Origin: Spirometra erinaceieuropaei
Lineage: Eukaryota; Platyhelminthes; Cestoda; Diphyllobothriidea; Diphyllobothriidae
Assembly (NCBI GenBank): GCA_902702965.1
Contig: CACRXP010000091.1
Location: 1,052,147 to 1,116,146, forward strand
Direction: 5' to 3'
Length of the DNA: 64,000 bases
Made by a program: the position numbers and the translations under genes. How positions within the stretch are numbered: position 1 is the first letter of the stretch; each line of letters opens with the position of its first letter. Under the pieces are notes generated by a model. The model had not been told where the DNA came from. It saw only the letters and a list, made by a program, of their open reading frames with translations, and made no database searches. Shown piece by piece: positions 32,225 through 40,909 of the stretch.

Positions 32225-32440
32225 TGTCCGTATCGGGCTCAAGGATAGGTTTGGGGCTGCGGTTAGGGTTAGTATTAGGAGTTGGCTTATCCTTAGGACT
32301 AGGAATCCCAGGCTTGGATTATGGTTTGACTTTTGGGCTGAGGCTATGGTTGTGGTAATTGGTTGAGGGTCAGGGTTCTGCAGCTAGGGTTATAGTTTTA
32401 GGGCATGAGTCAAGGTTACGGTTACGCTCGAGTTTTCCTT
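32225..32440 (+). repeat. Degenerate telomere-like (TTAGGG-type) array
   Basis: Words such as GCGGTTAGGGTTAGTATTAG, GGTCAGGGTTCTGCAGC and TAGGGTTATAGTTTTAGGG recur irregularly. The array is G-rich on the plus strand and too degenerate to be a telomere. Confidence 0.6.
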
Positions 32441-32574
32441 TAAGGCACACGAGATAAGACTTCGGGCTACCCTTTACAGGCGTGGCCAAGGTTAGTGGAA
32501 GTGTTTTAGTTAACCCTAGTTTTCTCAGTGGAGTTGCATACCATACCCTTGCCGTTACCCACCTTAAGGCACAA

Positions 32575-32646
32575 AGGGATGATTGAGTTCCTCAACGCGA
32601 TCGGTAAGCGCCGCTCTGCCATTATATATATATATATATATATATC
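32575..32646 (+). mobile_element. Short-repeat head fragment running into (TA)n
   Basis: GAGTTCCTCAACGCGATCGG, TAAGCGCCGCTCTGCCATTA matches the head of the short repeat (GAGTTCCGT...CGATCGG, GAGCGCCCCTCTACCATT). It ends in a TA tract (32622-32645) which borders the interleaved inverted repeat. Confidence 0.6.
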
Positions 32647-33376
32647 AGGAATGGGCGCACACCGATCTATTGGCTTCACAAAGCAAACAAGCTCCGTATG
32701 TGTGGCAAAGGTCACGAACAGGCAACCAATTACCAGGCCGAAGTCGGCCAAGTCATAATAGCAGCGAGGAGGGACGACAGAGAATGCGGGTAGATTGATA
32801 CAGCACTGTTTCGGGCTTATTCTGCCTTCATTCAGCCAATCATAACCCTGACCACCAGCAGCTGAGACCAGAAAGACAAACATGCGCACAGACGCACCTG
32901 GCGCAGTCGGTCCACCACTGAGGCCTACCAGATGGGTCATAAGCACTTCATCGAACCGAAGTTCATCAGTGCCTCGCCACCTGTCATTCTCTGTCGCTGC
33001 TATTATGACTTGGCCGATTTCGGCCTGGTAATTGGTTGCCTGTTCGTGCCCTTTGCCATACATACGGAGCTTGTTTGCTTTGTGAAGCCAATAGATCGGT
33101 GTGCGCCCATTCCTGATTGATAAATACCCGATCTGCAGCGACAGAGAATGACAGGTGGCGAGGCACTGATGAACTTCGGTTCGATGAAGTGCTTATGACC
33201 CATCTGGTAGGCCTCAGTGGTGGACCGACTGCGCCAGGTGCGTCTGTGCGCATGTTTGTCTTTCTGGTCTCAGCTGCTGGTGGTCAGGGTTATGATTGGC
33301 TGAATGAAGGCAGAATAATCCCGAAACAGTGCTGTATCAATCTACCCGCATTCTCCGTCGTCCCTCCTCGCTGCTA
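32645..33376. repeat. Interleaved inverted repeat, order X-Y-X'-Y'
   Basis: Segment X (32645-32766) is the reverse complement of X' (32995-33116), with about 3 mismatches in 122 bp. Segment Y (32759-33000) is the reverse complement of Y' (33135-33376), with about 2 mismatches in 242 bp. The order is X, Y, X', Y', not the simple palindrome X, Y, Y', X'. Each joint carries GCAGCG or CGCTGC. An 18-bp insert (33117-33134) separates X' from Y', and TA tracts flank both outer ends. High identity implies a recent event or an assembly artefact. Open frames here (for example 32506-33063 minus) are consequences of the repeat and no family is recognised. Confidence 0.9.
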
Positions 33377-33398
33377 TATATATATATATATATATATA
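33375..33398. repeat. (TA)n microsatellite
   Basis: Twelve TA units at the right end of the interleaved inverted repeat, directly joined to the tail of a minus-strand short repeat. Confidence 0.9.
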
Positions 33399-33399
33399 A

Positions 33400-33557
33400 C
33401 ATGGTACCGACAGAGACAAGGGAGGCCAGAGTGGCCTTTTATGTTTTATTATCCGTCATCATCCAGTCGTATTCAACTCAAAGTTTGGATCACTTGAGAT
33501 TCGAACCCAGGATCTTTGGTCATGGAATTTGTCACTTTGCCATTCTACTACCACTAG
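33400..33557 (-). mobile_element. Divergent short repeat with a different tRNA-like head
   Basis: The minus strand has the tRNA-like AGTGGTAGTAGAATGGC and CCTGGGTTCGAATCTCAAG, then GACTGGATGATGACGG (hammerhead region 33424-33468, first core base changed) and the family tail CTCCCTTGTCTCTGTCGGTA. The tRNA-like part is not the same as in other copies, so related repeats here have acquired different tRNA-like modules. Confidence 0.6.
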
Positions 33558-33655
33558 TTGCTGTGCGGCTGCCTGCGAGGACTCTAATCTGAGCCCCAAG
33601 GCAGAACGGAATAAGCACGTTCCGTAACCTGATCGGTGAGCGTCCATCTGTTGAA
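33558..33655 (+). mobile_element. Short-repeat head fragment
   Basis: CTGTGCGGCTGCCTGCGAGG, then AAGGCAGAACGGAATAAGCA, then CTGATCGGTGAGCGTCCATC aligns with the unit head found in complete copies. Together with the minus copy at its left it forms a head-to-head junction. Confidence 0.6.
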
Positions 33656-33679
33656 ACTGACTCCTGGAACGCTGGGAGT

Positions 33680-33749
33680 CCCACTGAAGAGCCGAACCCC
33701 TCGCAGCTGTGTCACGCACGGCAGAATATCGGCGAAACTCGTGTCTGGG
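33680..33749 (+). ncRNA. Hammerhead ribozyme candidate with canonical core (family 3)
   Basis: Helix I is CCCA (33680-33683) with TGGG (33746-33749). The core is CTGAAGA (33684-33690). Helix II is GCCGA (33691-33695) with TCGGC (33729-33733), including the preferred G-C closing pair, around a long GC-rich loop. GAAA follows at 33734-33737. Helix III is AC/GT with loop TCGT, and the cleavage triplet is GTC (33743-33745). All core positions I can check agree with the hammerhead consensus, making this the best single candidate in the window. The extended loop 2 is unusual. Confidence 0.65.
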
Positions 33750-33845
33750 CTTTTCCCAAGTATCCATGTCGGGAGTGCGGTATAATATCTTTACCATATA
33801 TATATACATGCATATGTGTGTATGCTGAAATGGGGGCACCGAAAA

Positions 33846-33903
33846 AGCAAAAGAGACCGGGTGGGCATTTTTGGCCTATTAATCGTCGTCAGTTAGCCTG
33901 ATA
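33846..33903 (-). mobile_element. Short-repeat fragment (hammerhead part)
   Basis: Minus strand GGCTAACTGACGACGATTAA then TAGGCCAAAAATGCCCACCC. The span 33855-33898 is a decayed hammerhead region with intact CTGACGA, but GAAA is AAAA. Confidence 0.55.
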
Positions 33904-33949
33904 GATGAACTTCCTTCCGCCATAGCTGATATTCTTGATCCTAATTGCC

Positions 33950-34045
33950 AGAACAGCGAGTACTTGGCTCAATGGAAGAGCGCTGGACACAACAGCGTTC
34001 GAGGACTAAAGAACCCCCGTTGGAATCTCAGGTCATACACACCTG
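33950..34045 (+). repeat. Weak tRNA-like sequence
   Basis: TTGGCTCAATGGAAGAGCGC resembles an A-box, and GTTGGAATCTCAGG resembles a decayed B-box. The arms do not fold convincingly. Possibly an old tRNA-derived repeat; weak call. Confidence 0.25.
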
Positions 34046-34049
34046 GGAT

Positions 34050-34505
34050 AAAGTCCACCAGTTTTTCTCCCAGGGGAGCAACTTTTTAAACCAATAATGT
34101 TTGAATGCAGGGAAATTGGACAAATCGTTATCTTTAAATAAGGGTTTTTTAATTGAATACCTGGGGTTAAGTAATTTGGTTTACTCTGATTGGTCAAGTT
34201 TATTATTGCGACTTCTTTCCAACCCCTCTTTTGGGAATCAGTAACGCCGACATGGCCTGTGTCACGTGCACATTTGATTGTATTATCATCCCCAAGCCCC
34301 ATCAAGTTAATGGGTTTCTCACGAGTTTGGCGTAAACAGTTTTGGGCAGAATCTTATGCTGTTGATCTCGAACGTCACTGAACAGTATGCAAATCTAAAA
34401 AGCCAGTTCTCTTGGCTCATCGCCTACTCTTTACGGGAGACAAGTGCCGGAAGTATATTTCTGGGACCGATAGTTTGTTCATCGGCTGACATTTTCCAAA
34501 TATAT
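34050..34505. other. No recognisable feature
   Basis: AT-rich sequence with no gene or repeat seen. Confidence 0.45.
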
Positions 34506-34512
34506 GGATGTT

Positions 34513-34870
34513 CAAAAGGCAATTTGGCGAGCATACGTTTGCTTTCGATAAATTCTCTTCAGGCCTGTACATTTATATGGCTATTGAAGTAACGAATTCA
34601 AAAGATACGGGCAAATAGATAATATATGGATGTATTTGTGCAGGCTTCCTAACTTTCGCAAATGCCCGACTTCGAAAACGTGTTTTTTGCTCACATCCAA
34701 AAGCTGTTATTTGTTTTTCCTTGAGGACGCACCCTTGTATACTGCCGTGTGATTGTCTTTCAAAAGAAAATTTGGCGAGCATACGTAGGCTTCCGATAAA
34801 TTCTTTTCAGGCCTGTGCATTTGAATTGCCATCGAAATGATAAATAAGAAAGCGCGGGCAAGTAGAAGTT
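34513..34870 (+). repeat. Direct repeat of ~105 bp, two copies
   Basis: 34513-34622 and 34758-34870 share AATTTGGCGAGCATACGT, CGATAAATTCT, TTCAGGCCTGT and the following ATT-GCCAT-GAA words. The copies are about 245 bp apart and moderately diverged, so they could be a tandem duplication. Confidence 0.7.
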
Positions 34871-35028
34871 ATTCTGTGGCTGGGATTTTTTTCAGGGGGG
34901 GAGCTGGGTGAAGCGAAAAACAAAATTACCGTCAGTGTCAGAGGGGAAGGGGAATGATGGGCCACGGATGGCATGGTGGCTTTGGTCCATGGTAACTGCG
35001 GGACCTGTATGAAGTTCTTCTGTGTTCA

Positions 35029-36100
35029 TTAGACTGGTTTGCGTGACCTGCTTGCATCCGCCTCTGCAGTTGCCAGAAGACGCTGTCCAAGGGATTTTGG
35101 ATAGCTTGACGGAACCTTGTAAATCATTTCGAAGGCCTGTCCGGCATCTACACAGCGATCTGTGTCTATCATGTGCGCGAGGATAGAGCTGTTGACGTTC
35201 TTCATCTGGCCCTTTAGTAACCATGCTGGAAGGTGTTCTCTTATTCTTTTATACAAACACTGGCCCGTTTGACAACATACTCTGCCCTACAGGTGCAGGT
35301 AAACGAGTAAATACACATAGAAGTGGTCTGGGCTGGCAGTTTGTTCTTGCCCTCTCCGTGTAGGATGGGACTAGTGGGGAATAGTACACAGGCGTCAGCT
35401 ACTGGAAAGGAGCGTGATACGGTTTAAGTGAGACGTCTTCCGAAAATTTCACTTGGCGCGTCCCCTTGTAATGGGACCCTGATGAAAATTTTCTTTTTTC
35501 TGCCGTCAGCGTCGGGAGCTTTAGTGGTCTTGCAGTCATGTATTTAGCAATGAATCGATCGGAGTGCCCGTTCTGGCGAAAGAGATTTTTGAAAATCTTT
35601 ACTTCTTCCCCTATGCTATCAGCCGAGTAGATCTTCATTACCGCTGGCATCAAACATCGGACTAACTTGCGTCTCATGTTTAACGAAACGAAACTCCCAG
35701 AATCAGTGCATCGCCTGGACGACGTCTTCTTAAGATAGACGCCACGTGGAATACTACCATCAGGCCTTCTACTCAAAAGCGCGTCCAAAAAGGGGAGCGA
35801 TCCGTATTGTTGTTCTTCTAGCGTAAATTTTGTTGATGGGTGCGCCCGATTGATGTCATCCAGCAGAACTGAAAGGTCTTTTTGTTCAGGCGAGAGCACT
35901 AATATATAATCCACGCAGCGCCTATTGTATCGATGAAGCTCAAAAGCTTCTAGCATGCCCATGAATATGTTTGCCTTTGTTCGGCTTTACCTAATAAGCA
36001 TAAGAATGACATTTTCACTGGCAATGCCCTCAAAAATACCTGAGTGACCTTTTGTGAATGGGAAGTCAAAAACCACTTTAGCTTGTGAAATATCCAGTAA
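35029..36100 (-). pseudogene. Second Penelope-like element, 5'-truncated and decayed
   Basis: Minus strand. Near 36060-35985 a mutated FTKGHSGIFEGIASENVIL corresponds to the F.F.G....GIAMGSP box. Then comes ANIFMGMLEAF, RRCVDYILVL (the YVDD box changed to CVDY), SLPFLDALLSRRPDGSIPRG (the conserved segment after the catalytic box), and a thumb region to 35399. After a frameshift, MCIYSFTCTC and KRIREHLPAWLLKG belong to a GIY-YIG nuclease. The loss of the second Asp in the catalytic box and several frameshifts exclude activity. It is a different subfamily from the PLE at 9.6 kb. Confidence 0.85.
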
Positions 36101-36593
36101 GCGACCTACCCCATAAAATGTTAACCGAAATACGTTTGTAATTAGAAAAGGTTACCAAGGCGATGTTGTAATACTGATTAACGGGTAGGAAAATTCCAAG
36201 ATATTTCGTTCATGCCAGGCTGTCGACTTTTGAATGCGCCTTTTACTAGCCGCCTGCGAAAACTATGCTTGATAAAAAGTGACTGCTTGAGTGCTATGCA
36301 TTTTCTCACTGATCTTTTATGCACTTATAAAACAAGATATATTCTATAGGAAACCCCCACAAAAATGTTCTCTCATACGCTCATTTTGCAGAAAATCACA
36401 CCTTCACATTTTATATTCGAAGATAAGTTTTCTCTCGGTTTTGCAAATGTTTTCAATTCCCTAGTAATTTTGAACCGTACCTACCGCTCGCTTGCATTTA
36501 GGGTTTCCAAGCTGAATACAATCTGAATACCTTCCATACAAGGGAAGTCGTATATCCCTCTTCGCCCCTCAGAAAATAAAATTTGGTGATAGA

Positions 36594-36771
36594 GGTGCGC
36601 TCACGGATCGTTTTATGGAACTCACACGTCCCGTTGTGACTTGGGGTTGTCTCTCGAGTCCAACCAGCAGCCGCACAGAGGTGAGTAGTATAGGCCAAAT
36701 AACATCACCGAGAAAGACAGAGAGACTAGAATGGCCATTTCTGGCTTATTAGCCGTCGCCAGCCATTCATA
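36594..36771 (-). mobile_element. Short tRNA-like/hammerhead repeat, minus half of inverted pair
   Basis: The minus strand runs from the hairpins of the unit head region (GGACTCGAGAGACAACCCC side) and tail, with the hammerhead at 36724-36768. Its core reads CTGGCGA rather than CTGACGA, and helix I has two changes. It stops just beyond the hammerhead, where the plus copy begins. Confidence 0.75.
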
Positions 36772-36950
36772 TTCGTGGCTCAGTAGCTATAGGCGTTGAA
36801 CTTCTCACCAGCAGGTCACGGGATCGAGCCCAAGGTGTTCCACACTTTGGGGTTGGGCGCGACTGGCTGACGACGGCTAATAAGCCAGAAATGGTCACTC
36901 CAGTCTCCCTTGTCTTTGTCGGTAATACCATTCTGCCAATACCATTTACT
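36772..36950 (+). mobile_element. Short tRNA-like/hammerhead repeat, plus half of inverted pair
   Basis: Starts in the tRNA-like A-box (CGTGGCTCAGTAGCTATAGG), has B-box-like GGTCACGGGATCGAGCC, then the CACACTTTGGGGTTGGG linker, the hammerhead and the tail to TTCTGCCAATACCA. Confidence 0.8.
36861..36905 (+). ncRNA. Hammerhead ribozyme-like fold in short repeat
   Basis: Helix I GACTGG (36861-36866) pairs perfectly with CCAGTC (36900-36905). The core CTGACGA and GAAA are intact. Helix III is ATGG/TCAC, partly mispaired in this copy. The C-A mismatch at the base of helix II is present. Confidence 0.55.
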
Positions 36951-37439
36951 GCTCGTAAGACTTCGTAGTGAATATGCGCCATGTTGTATACCCTAAAAGG
37001 AGCGCTAATAAATGGAGATGAACGACGCTATTTGATTAGAAATTTCATAGCCATAAAAATCTCATTATTACGGGCTTTCTGAAACTGACAGTTATCCCGT
37101 CTTAGAGTCTAAAGTTTGAAGAAAACGTGATTTCAGGTGGAATAAGTGTACAAGAGGATGTTTCTGATCGTAACACCTATAAAATATGTTTAAATTGAAA
37201 TTGTCATCAAAAATCATTCGGAAAATGCACACTACTCAAGTAGTCACTTCTTATCGAGTGTAGTTTCCGTGCGCGGTCGGAAAGAAGCTCATTCGAAAGC
37301 CGACATCCTGGCGTGACTGAGATTTTTCCGAATATGCGCACCATAAAATCATCTGGGTAATCCTTTTTTTATTGCAAACGCATTTCAAAATTTCGCCTAA
37401 CATTTCATGAGATAGGTCACGTACTGCCTCTATGTGACA

Positions 37440-37875
37440 TGTTAGGGTTTTTCAAGGGGAAAGACATGATTTGGCGGCCTAAACCGATCAAAATATTGCA
37501 TATCTTTCTGTGTAGGATATCACGGATCGTCGCTTCGTTTCAGCCTATGCTGAATGAGGCGATAAGCCCTCCTGAAGAGACATCCGTATGGAACCACTAG
37601 ACCAATAATTGAACATAATATTGACTCTGTGCTAATATCAGCGCCTGTAGGATAAAATGTCAGAACAGTTGAAACTTGCAGTACAAAGTGGCGATACAAA
37701 CGAAGGGCGAGATTTCGGTAACAATCGGGAGAGGACACCCAAATATCCGTTGTCTAGAAATAATACCTGCTATACCTATTTGAGTAGTTTATGGCCCTGC
37801 ATATTTGTTGTTTCATACGACCTCAATGTTACCTGATCTACAGTGCACATGTTGTCTTACTTAGATTACCATAGT
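37440..37875. other. No recognisable feature
   Basis: No gene seen; the right end leads into the 60-bp minisatellite, whose first unit may begin earlier than annotated. Confidence 0.4.
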
Positions 37876-37880
37876 CTCCA

Positions 37881-38275
37881 ACAGTTGAAATGCGACCGCT
37901 GCAGACCGAGCTATGGTTATTCAGCCCTGACCTAGGCTTAGACGGCTGAAGAGTGACAGCAGTAGTGGGTTTGCGGCTAAATCTACCCTTGCATACCTTA
38001 AGAGAGTTGAGAAACGATTGCCATAGACCCACCCTAAGTTAAACAACCTTAATATAAGCTTCCACTGCTGACAAGCGACCGCAGTAGTCCCTATGCGGAT
38101 TATTCTATAGTAGCTTACCTACGGACAATTCAAATACGATCGCCGTTGACCGAGCACTTGGATTATCAATTTTTACCATAACTTCCAGAGGTCAAGAGCT
38201 ACCGCGGTCGCCAGTGTGAGGCTCAGTCGATGGCTGTATAGCTTAGGACAGTTGCGATAAGATCGCTGCTTTGTC
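37881..38275. repeat. Degenerate ~60-bp minisatellite, about seven units
   Basis: Unit starts are at about 37881, 37941, 38003, 38063, 38123, 38187 and 38247, giving periods of 60-64 bp. Each begins with a form of ACAGTTGAAATGCGACCGC, followed by a TAG-ACC word and a TTAC/CTTA-rich end. Units are strongly diverged, so the array is old. Confidence 0.75.
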
Positions 38276-38279
38276 CGGC

Positions 38280-38940
38280 AGTATTTTTTTGGGTGCCCTC
38301 TCCCAATTGTTACCGAGATTTCTGCAGAAAGCGTAATATTACGGGAATTTGCAAATAGAAACCATGGGGAGCGAATGTATAAAAATAGCGTGAAGGCGTC
38401 ATCAGGTAAGAGGTAGGAGGACAGGGTGCCAGCCGCTTCAAACGCATCTTAGATCAAATTACAGCTTGCAGCATTGTAATTTGAGTCAACTTTTGCAATG
38501 CAATTATGCAAACAACGAGCGCCTTGCGGTCGAATGTCCTTTATTATCGGCATTTTTTAAAAATAAGTGATCATATTAATCAGTGGAGGGAAAAGTGCAC
38601 TTAAACAGTATCTTCTTTGCTATTGGTCGTTATTTTGTTTAAAATTTACTGGGAACTCTGCGACCACCCAGAAGATGAATCGACTCAAAACAATCCCTGG
38701 CCAACGCCAGCCCTACACTTTAACTTGCAATATAGCATTACGGTAAGTGATGACCGGTAGAATCCCGGGCGTTTGCTAAGATAACATCTGCCGGTAACAC
38801 GTCAGATTTACTCGGAATATGTCTGAGTTGCGTATACTGGCTGACTAAAGTAGTATCCAATCCAATTAAGCGGAGTAGTTGCAGCCAATCCAGGAGTAAC
38901 TAAGGTCTTCGCAGATCAAAATGAGGGTGACCTAACAGCT
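38280..38940. other. No recognisable feature
   Basis: AT-rich, no gene or repeat seen. Confidence 0.45.
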
Positions 38941-38950
38941 GAAGTGAAGA

Positions 38951-39003
38951 GTTTATTTGCCCGTCGTTTCATGCCCGCACTCAAGTGCATCATCAGAAAT
39001 GTC
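38951..39003 (-). ncRNA. Hammerhead-like motif with adjacent AATAAAC (weak)
   Basis: The minus strand reads CTGATGATGCACTTGAGTGC, then GGGCATGAAACGACGGGC and AAATAAAC. CTGATGA and GAAAC are present with a TGC/GCA helix between, but the position before the cleavage base is A rather than U. It resembles the PLE-tail motifs at 60.2 and 62.2 kb in layout; likely a relative or a decayed copy. Confidence 0.3.
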
Positions 39004-39009
39004 AAAAGA

Positions 39010-40180
39010 TAAAAATAGCGTGCCCGCAGGAGTTGCAGTATTTATAGAATGCAGTTGATATAGGGCCAGATAACCATCAAAATTAGCAACTTCCAAACTC
39101 GGTGAGATGACCACCTACCCACCCACATCCGAGTCTCTGATTGGTGCAATTTCCCCAAGCGTGTGAATGTGAGAATTTCTCGGAGACTGGGCTCACCGAT
39201 GCTGCAAATGGAACCAGGGCTCGCCGCTAGCTCCACCCACAGCTAATAACTCCGGCCAGGGAGATTGTTTGTGACAGGTAGAATGCCGGCGATAACTCCG
39301 TCTTTTGATAGGTATCGGGTCAGCGAAACGAAATTCAAGCAGCTCACGGCTCATGAGGTGATTCTCTATCGGGGGACTATAGCCCCGTCGACCTTGAAGG
39401 CGTGTTCGGGTCCCGTCAAATGAGCCGCGCCTTGGGAGCTGGTGTCATTCCTACTCAGTTATGTTGCGAGTTTGGTCATTTGCACTTGGATTAGTCTTTC
39501 AATTTCTCCGATGTAATTGCGTCGCCCAACACTCCAACAGATCCGTTAAGCGACTCCAGACGTCTTCTGTCGTGGCAGTGGGTCCTTTGGCCTCATTGCT
39601 TGACACCTGATGCCAGCCTCCGAGCTGTATCAGTCAGTATATTTAGCGTAAACGACAGAAGCCCTGAAAACTCCATTTAGACTGTACAGGTATGAAAGAA
39701 AATAGTTAAATTGCAAAAATTTTGCATGCAATTTTAATGCTCAGAATGCATAAATTTAATAGGGGAAATTAATGCGAAAAAAGTATGGAAACTCCATCTC
39801 AAAGTGGTGTTTACAGACTGTTGCCAACTTCGGAGACGCTCTTTTTGTACAAAAGTGCCGGTCAAAATCCGTGTTCGATGCTTTTTTTTAATCGTCTTTC
39901 CGTTGTTTGCACCAGCTGCCAAAGTACCCGACGTACCCAGTCGCTCTGAGCCCCGCAGAGGGAATTTTAAGTTGAAAACGACGTCTCTTTTCTGCACGTA
40001 TGCTTTTGCCACAGATTGAGTAGTTTCCAGTAAAACTCAGCATTTGCCTTCTCTTCTGACTAACACAAAGTTTGTCCGAGATGTGGACATTAAGGATAAC
40101 CAGCTGATCTTTTTTTTACTACATCCTAAATTGTGTAGCTGAGAAAAAACGTCGATGTATACTTTCCATAAGTTGTTAGG
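39010..40180. other. No recognisable gene
   Basis: Short frames at 39042-39236 and 39734-40019 have no family. Nothing else supported. Confidence 0.4.
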
Positions 40181-40184
40181 GGTC

Positions 40185-40905
40185 GATTACGCCGTCCTGG
40201 TTCCATGTGTAAGCACAATGTGGGCATTGCAAGTAAAGTAAGTCGAAGGAGGATGCTAAAATCGTCGGTGGAAAAGCAGCCAAAACTAAAACGGAAAATG
40301 ACGTCCTGATGTTTCGGTCTAGAGTTAGGGTTAGTTTTATGGTTTGAGCCAGTGTCAGGCTGAGAATAGAGTTGAAATTTAGCGTTTGTGTCAAGTTTAA
40401 GTGTCGCGGTTAGAGTTAGGGTTTGGCTTGAGGTTTAGGTTCACATTTGGTACTAAGGTTGGGGTTAGGGTTTATGTTAGGATTAGGCTAGGCTTACGGT
40501 TTAGGTTAGGGTTTTGATGCGGGTCAGGGTTAGGGTGTGGGCTGCAGGTTTTTTTGAGGTTTGAGGTTAGGTTTAGGATTTGGGTCGGGGTCAAGGTTAG
40601 GTCTAGTGTCAAGTTAAGGGTCAGCGTTATGTTTGTAATTAAGAAAAGGATTAGTTTTGGGTTCGCGGTTAGGTCTACCGTTAGGTTTGGGTTATTTCGG
40701 CCCCGCGTGTCCTCTCCGCCAGGTCTTTTGCGGGGACTCTAGGTTTCCTTCAATCTCGCAGTAGATCTGTCATACGTCAGGTGGCCATTTCCGCTTCAGC
40801 CTCGGCCACTTTCCCCACTAACGATTTTCAGCATCTCCCTTCGGCTTTCTTTACTTTCAATGCCCACATTGCGTTTACACTTGGGACCGTGACAGCGTAA
40901 CCGAC
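40185..40905. repeat. Inverted repeats bounding a telomere-like array
   Basis: Left arm 40185-40312 and right arm 40783-40905 are diverged reverse complements (CACAATGTGGGCATTGCAAG versus CAATGCCCACATTGCG; TCGAAGGAGGATGCTAAAAT versus CAGCATCTCCCTTCGG). Between them, 40318-40700 is a degenerate array of GTTAGGG/GTTAGGTTT-type words. It looks like a foldback repeat whose core is telomere-like sequence, rather than a chromosome end. Confidence 0.75.
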
Positions 40906-40909
40906 TCTC

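Larger units (their letters stand above)
36125..37430. mobile_element. Degraded foldback element related to 17296-18113, with nested short repeats
   Basis: The left arm (about 36170-36440) and right arm (about 37120-37350) share the family words in inverted order: TGCATTTTC, AAAAAGTGACT versus AGTCACTTCTTATCGAG, and the CGACATCCTGGCGTG end. The outer extension (GGTAATCC, CATTTCATGAGATAGGTCAC) lies at 37350-37430. Between the arms sits a head-to-head pair of short repeats (36594-36950), which therefore inserted into an existing foldback copy. Confidence 0.65.

Noticed and set aside
32506..33063. A 185-codon minus-strand open frame and similar frames nearby
   Set aside because: They repeat because of the interleaved inverted repeat and read through the TA tract (Ile-Tyr runs). 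No known family.
37881..38275. A CRISPR-like array
   Set aside because: Units are diverged along their whole length with no identical repeats and distinct spacers, and the surrounding elements are animal retroelements.
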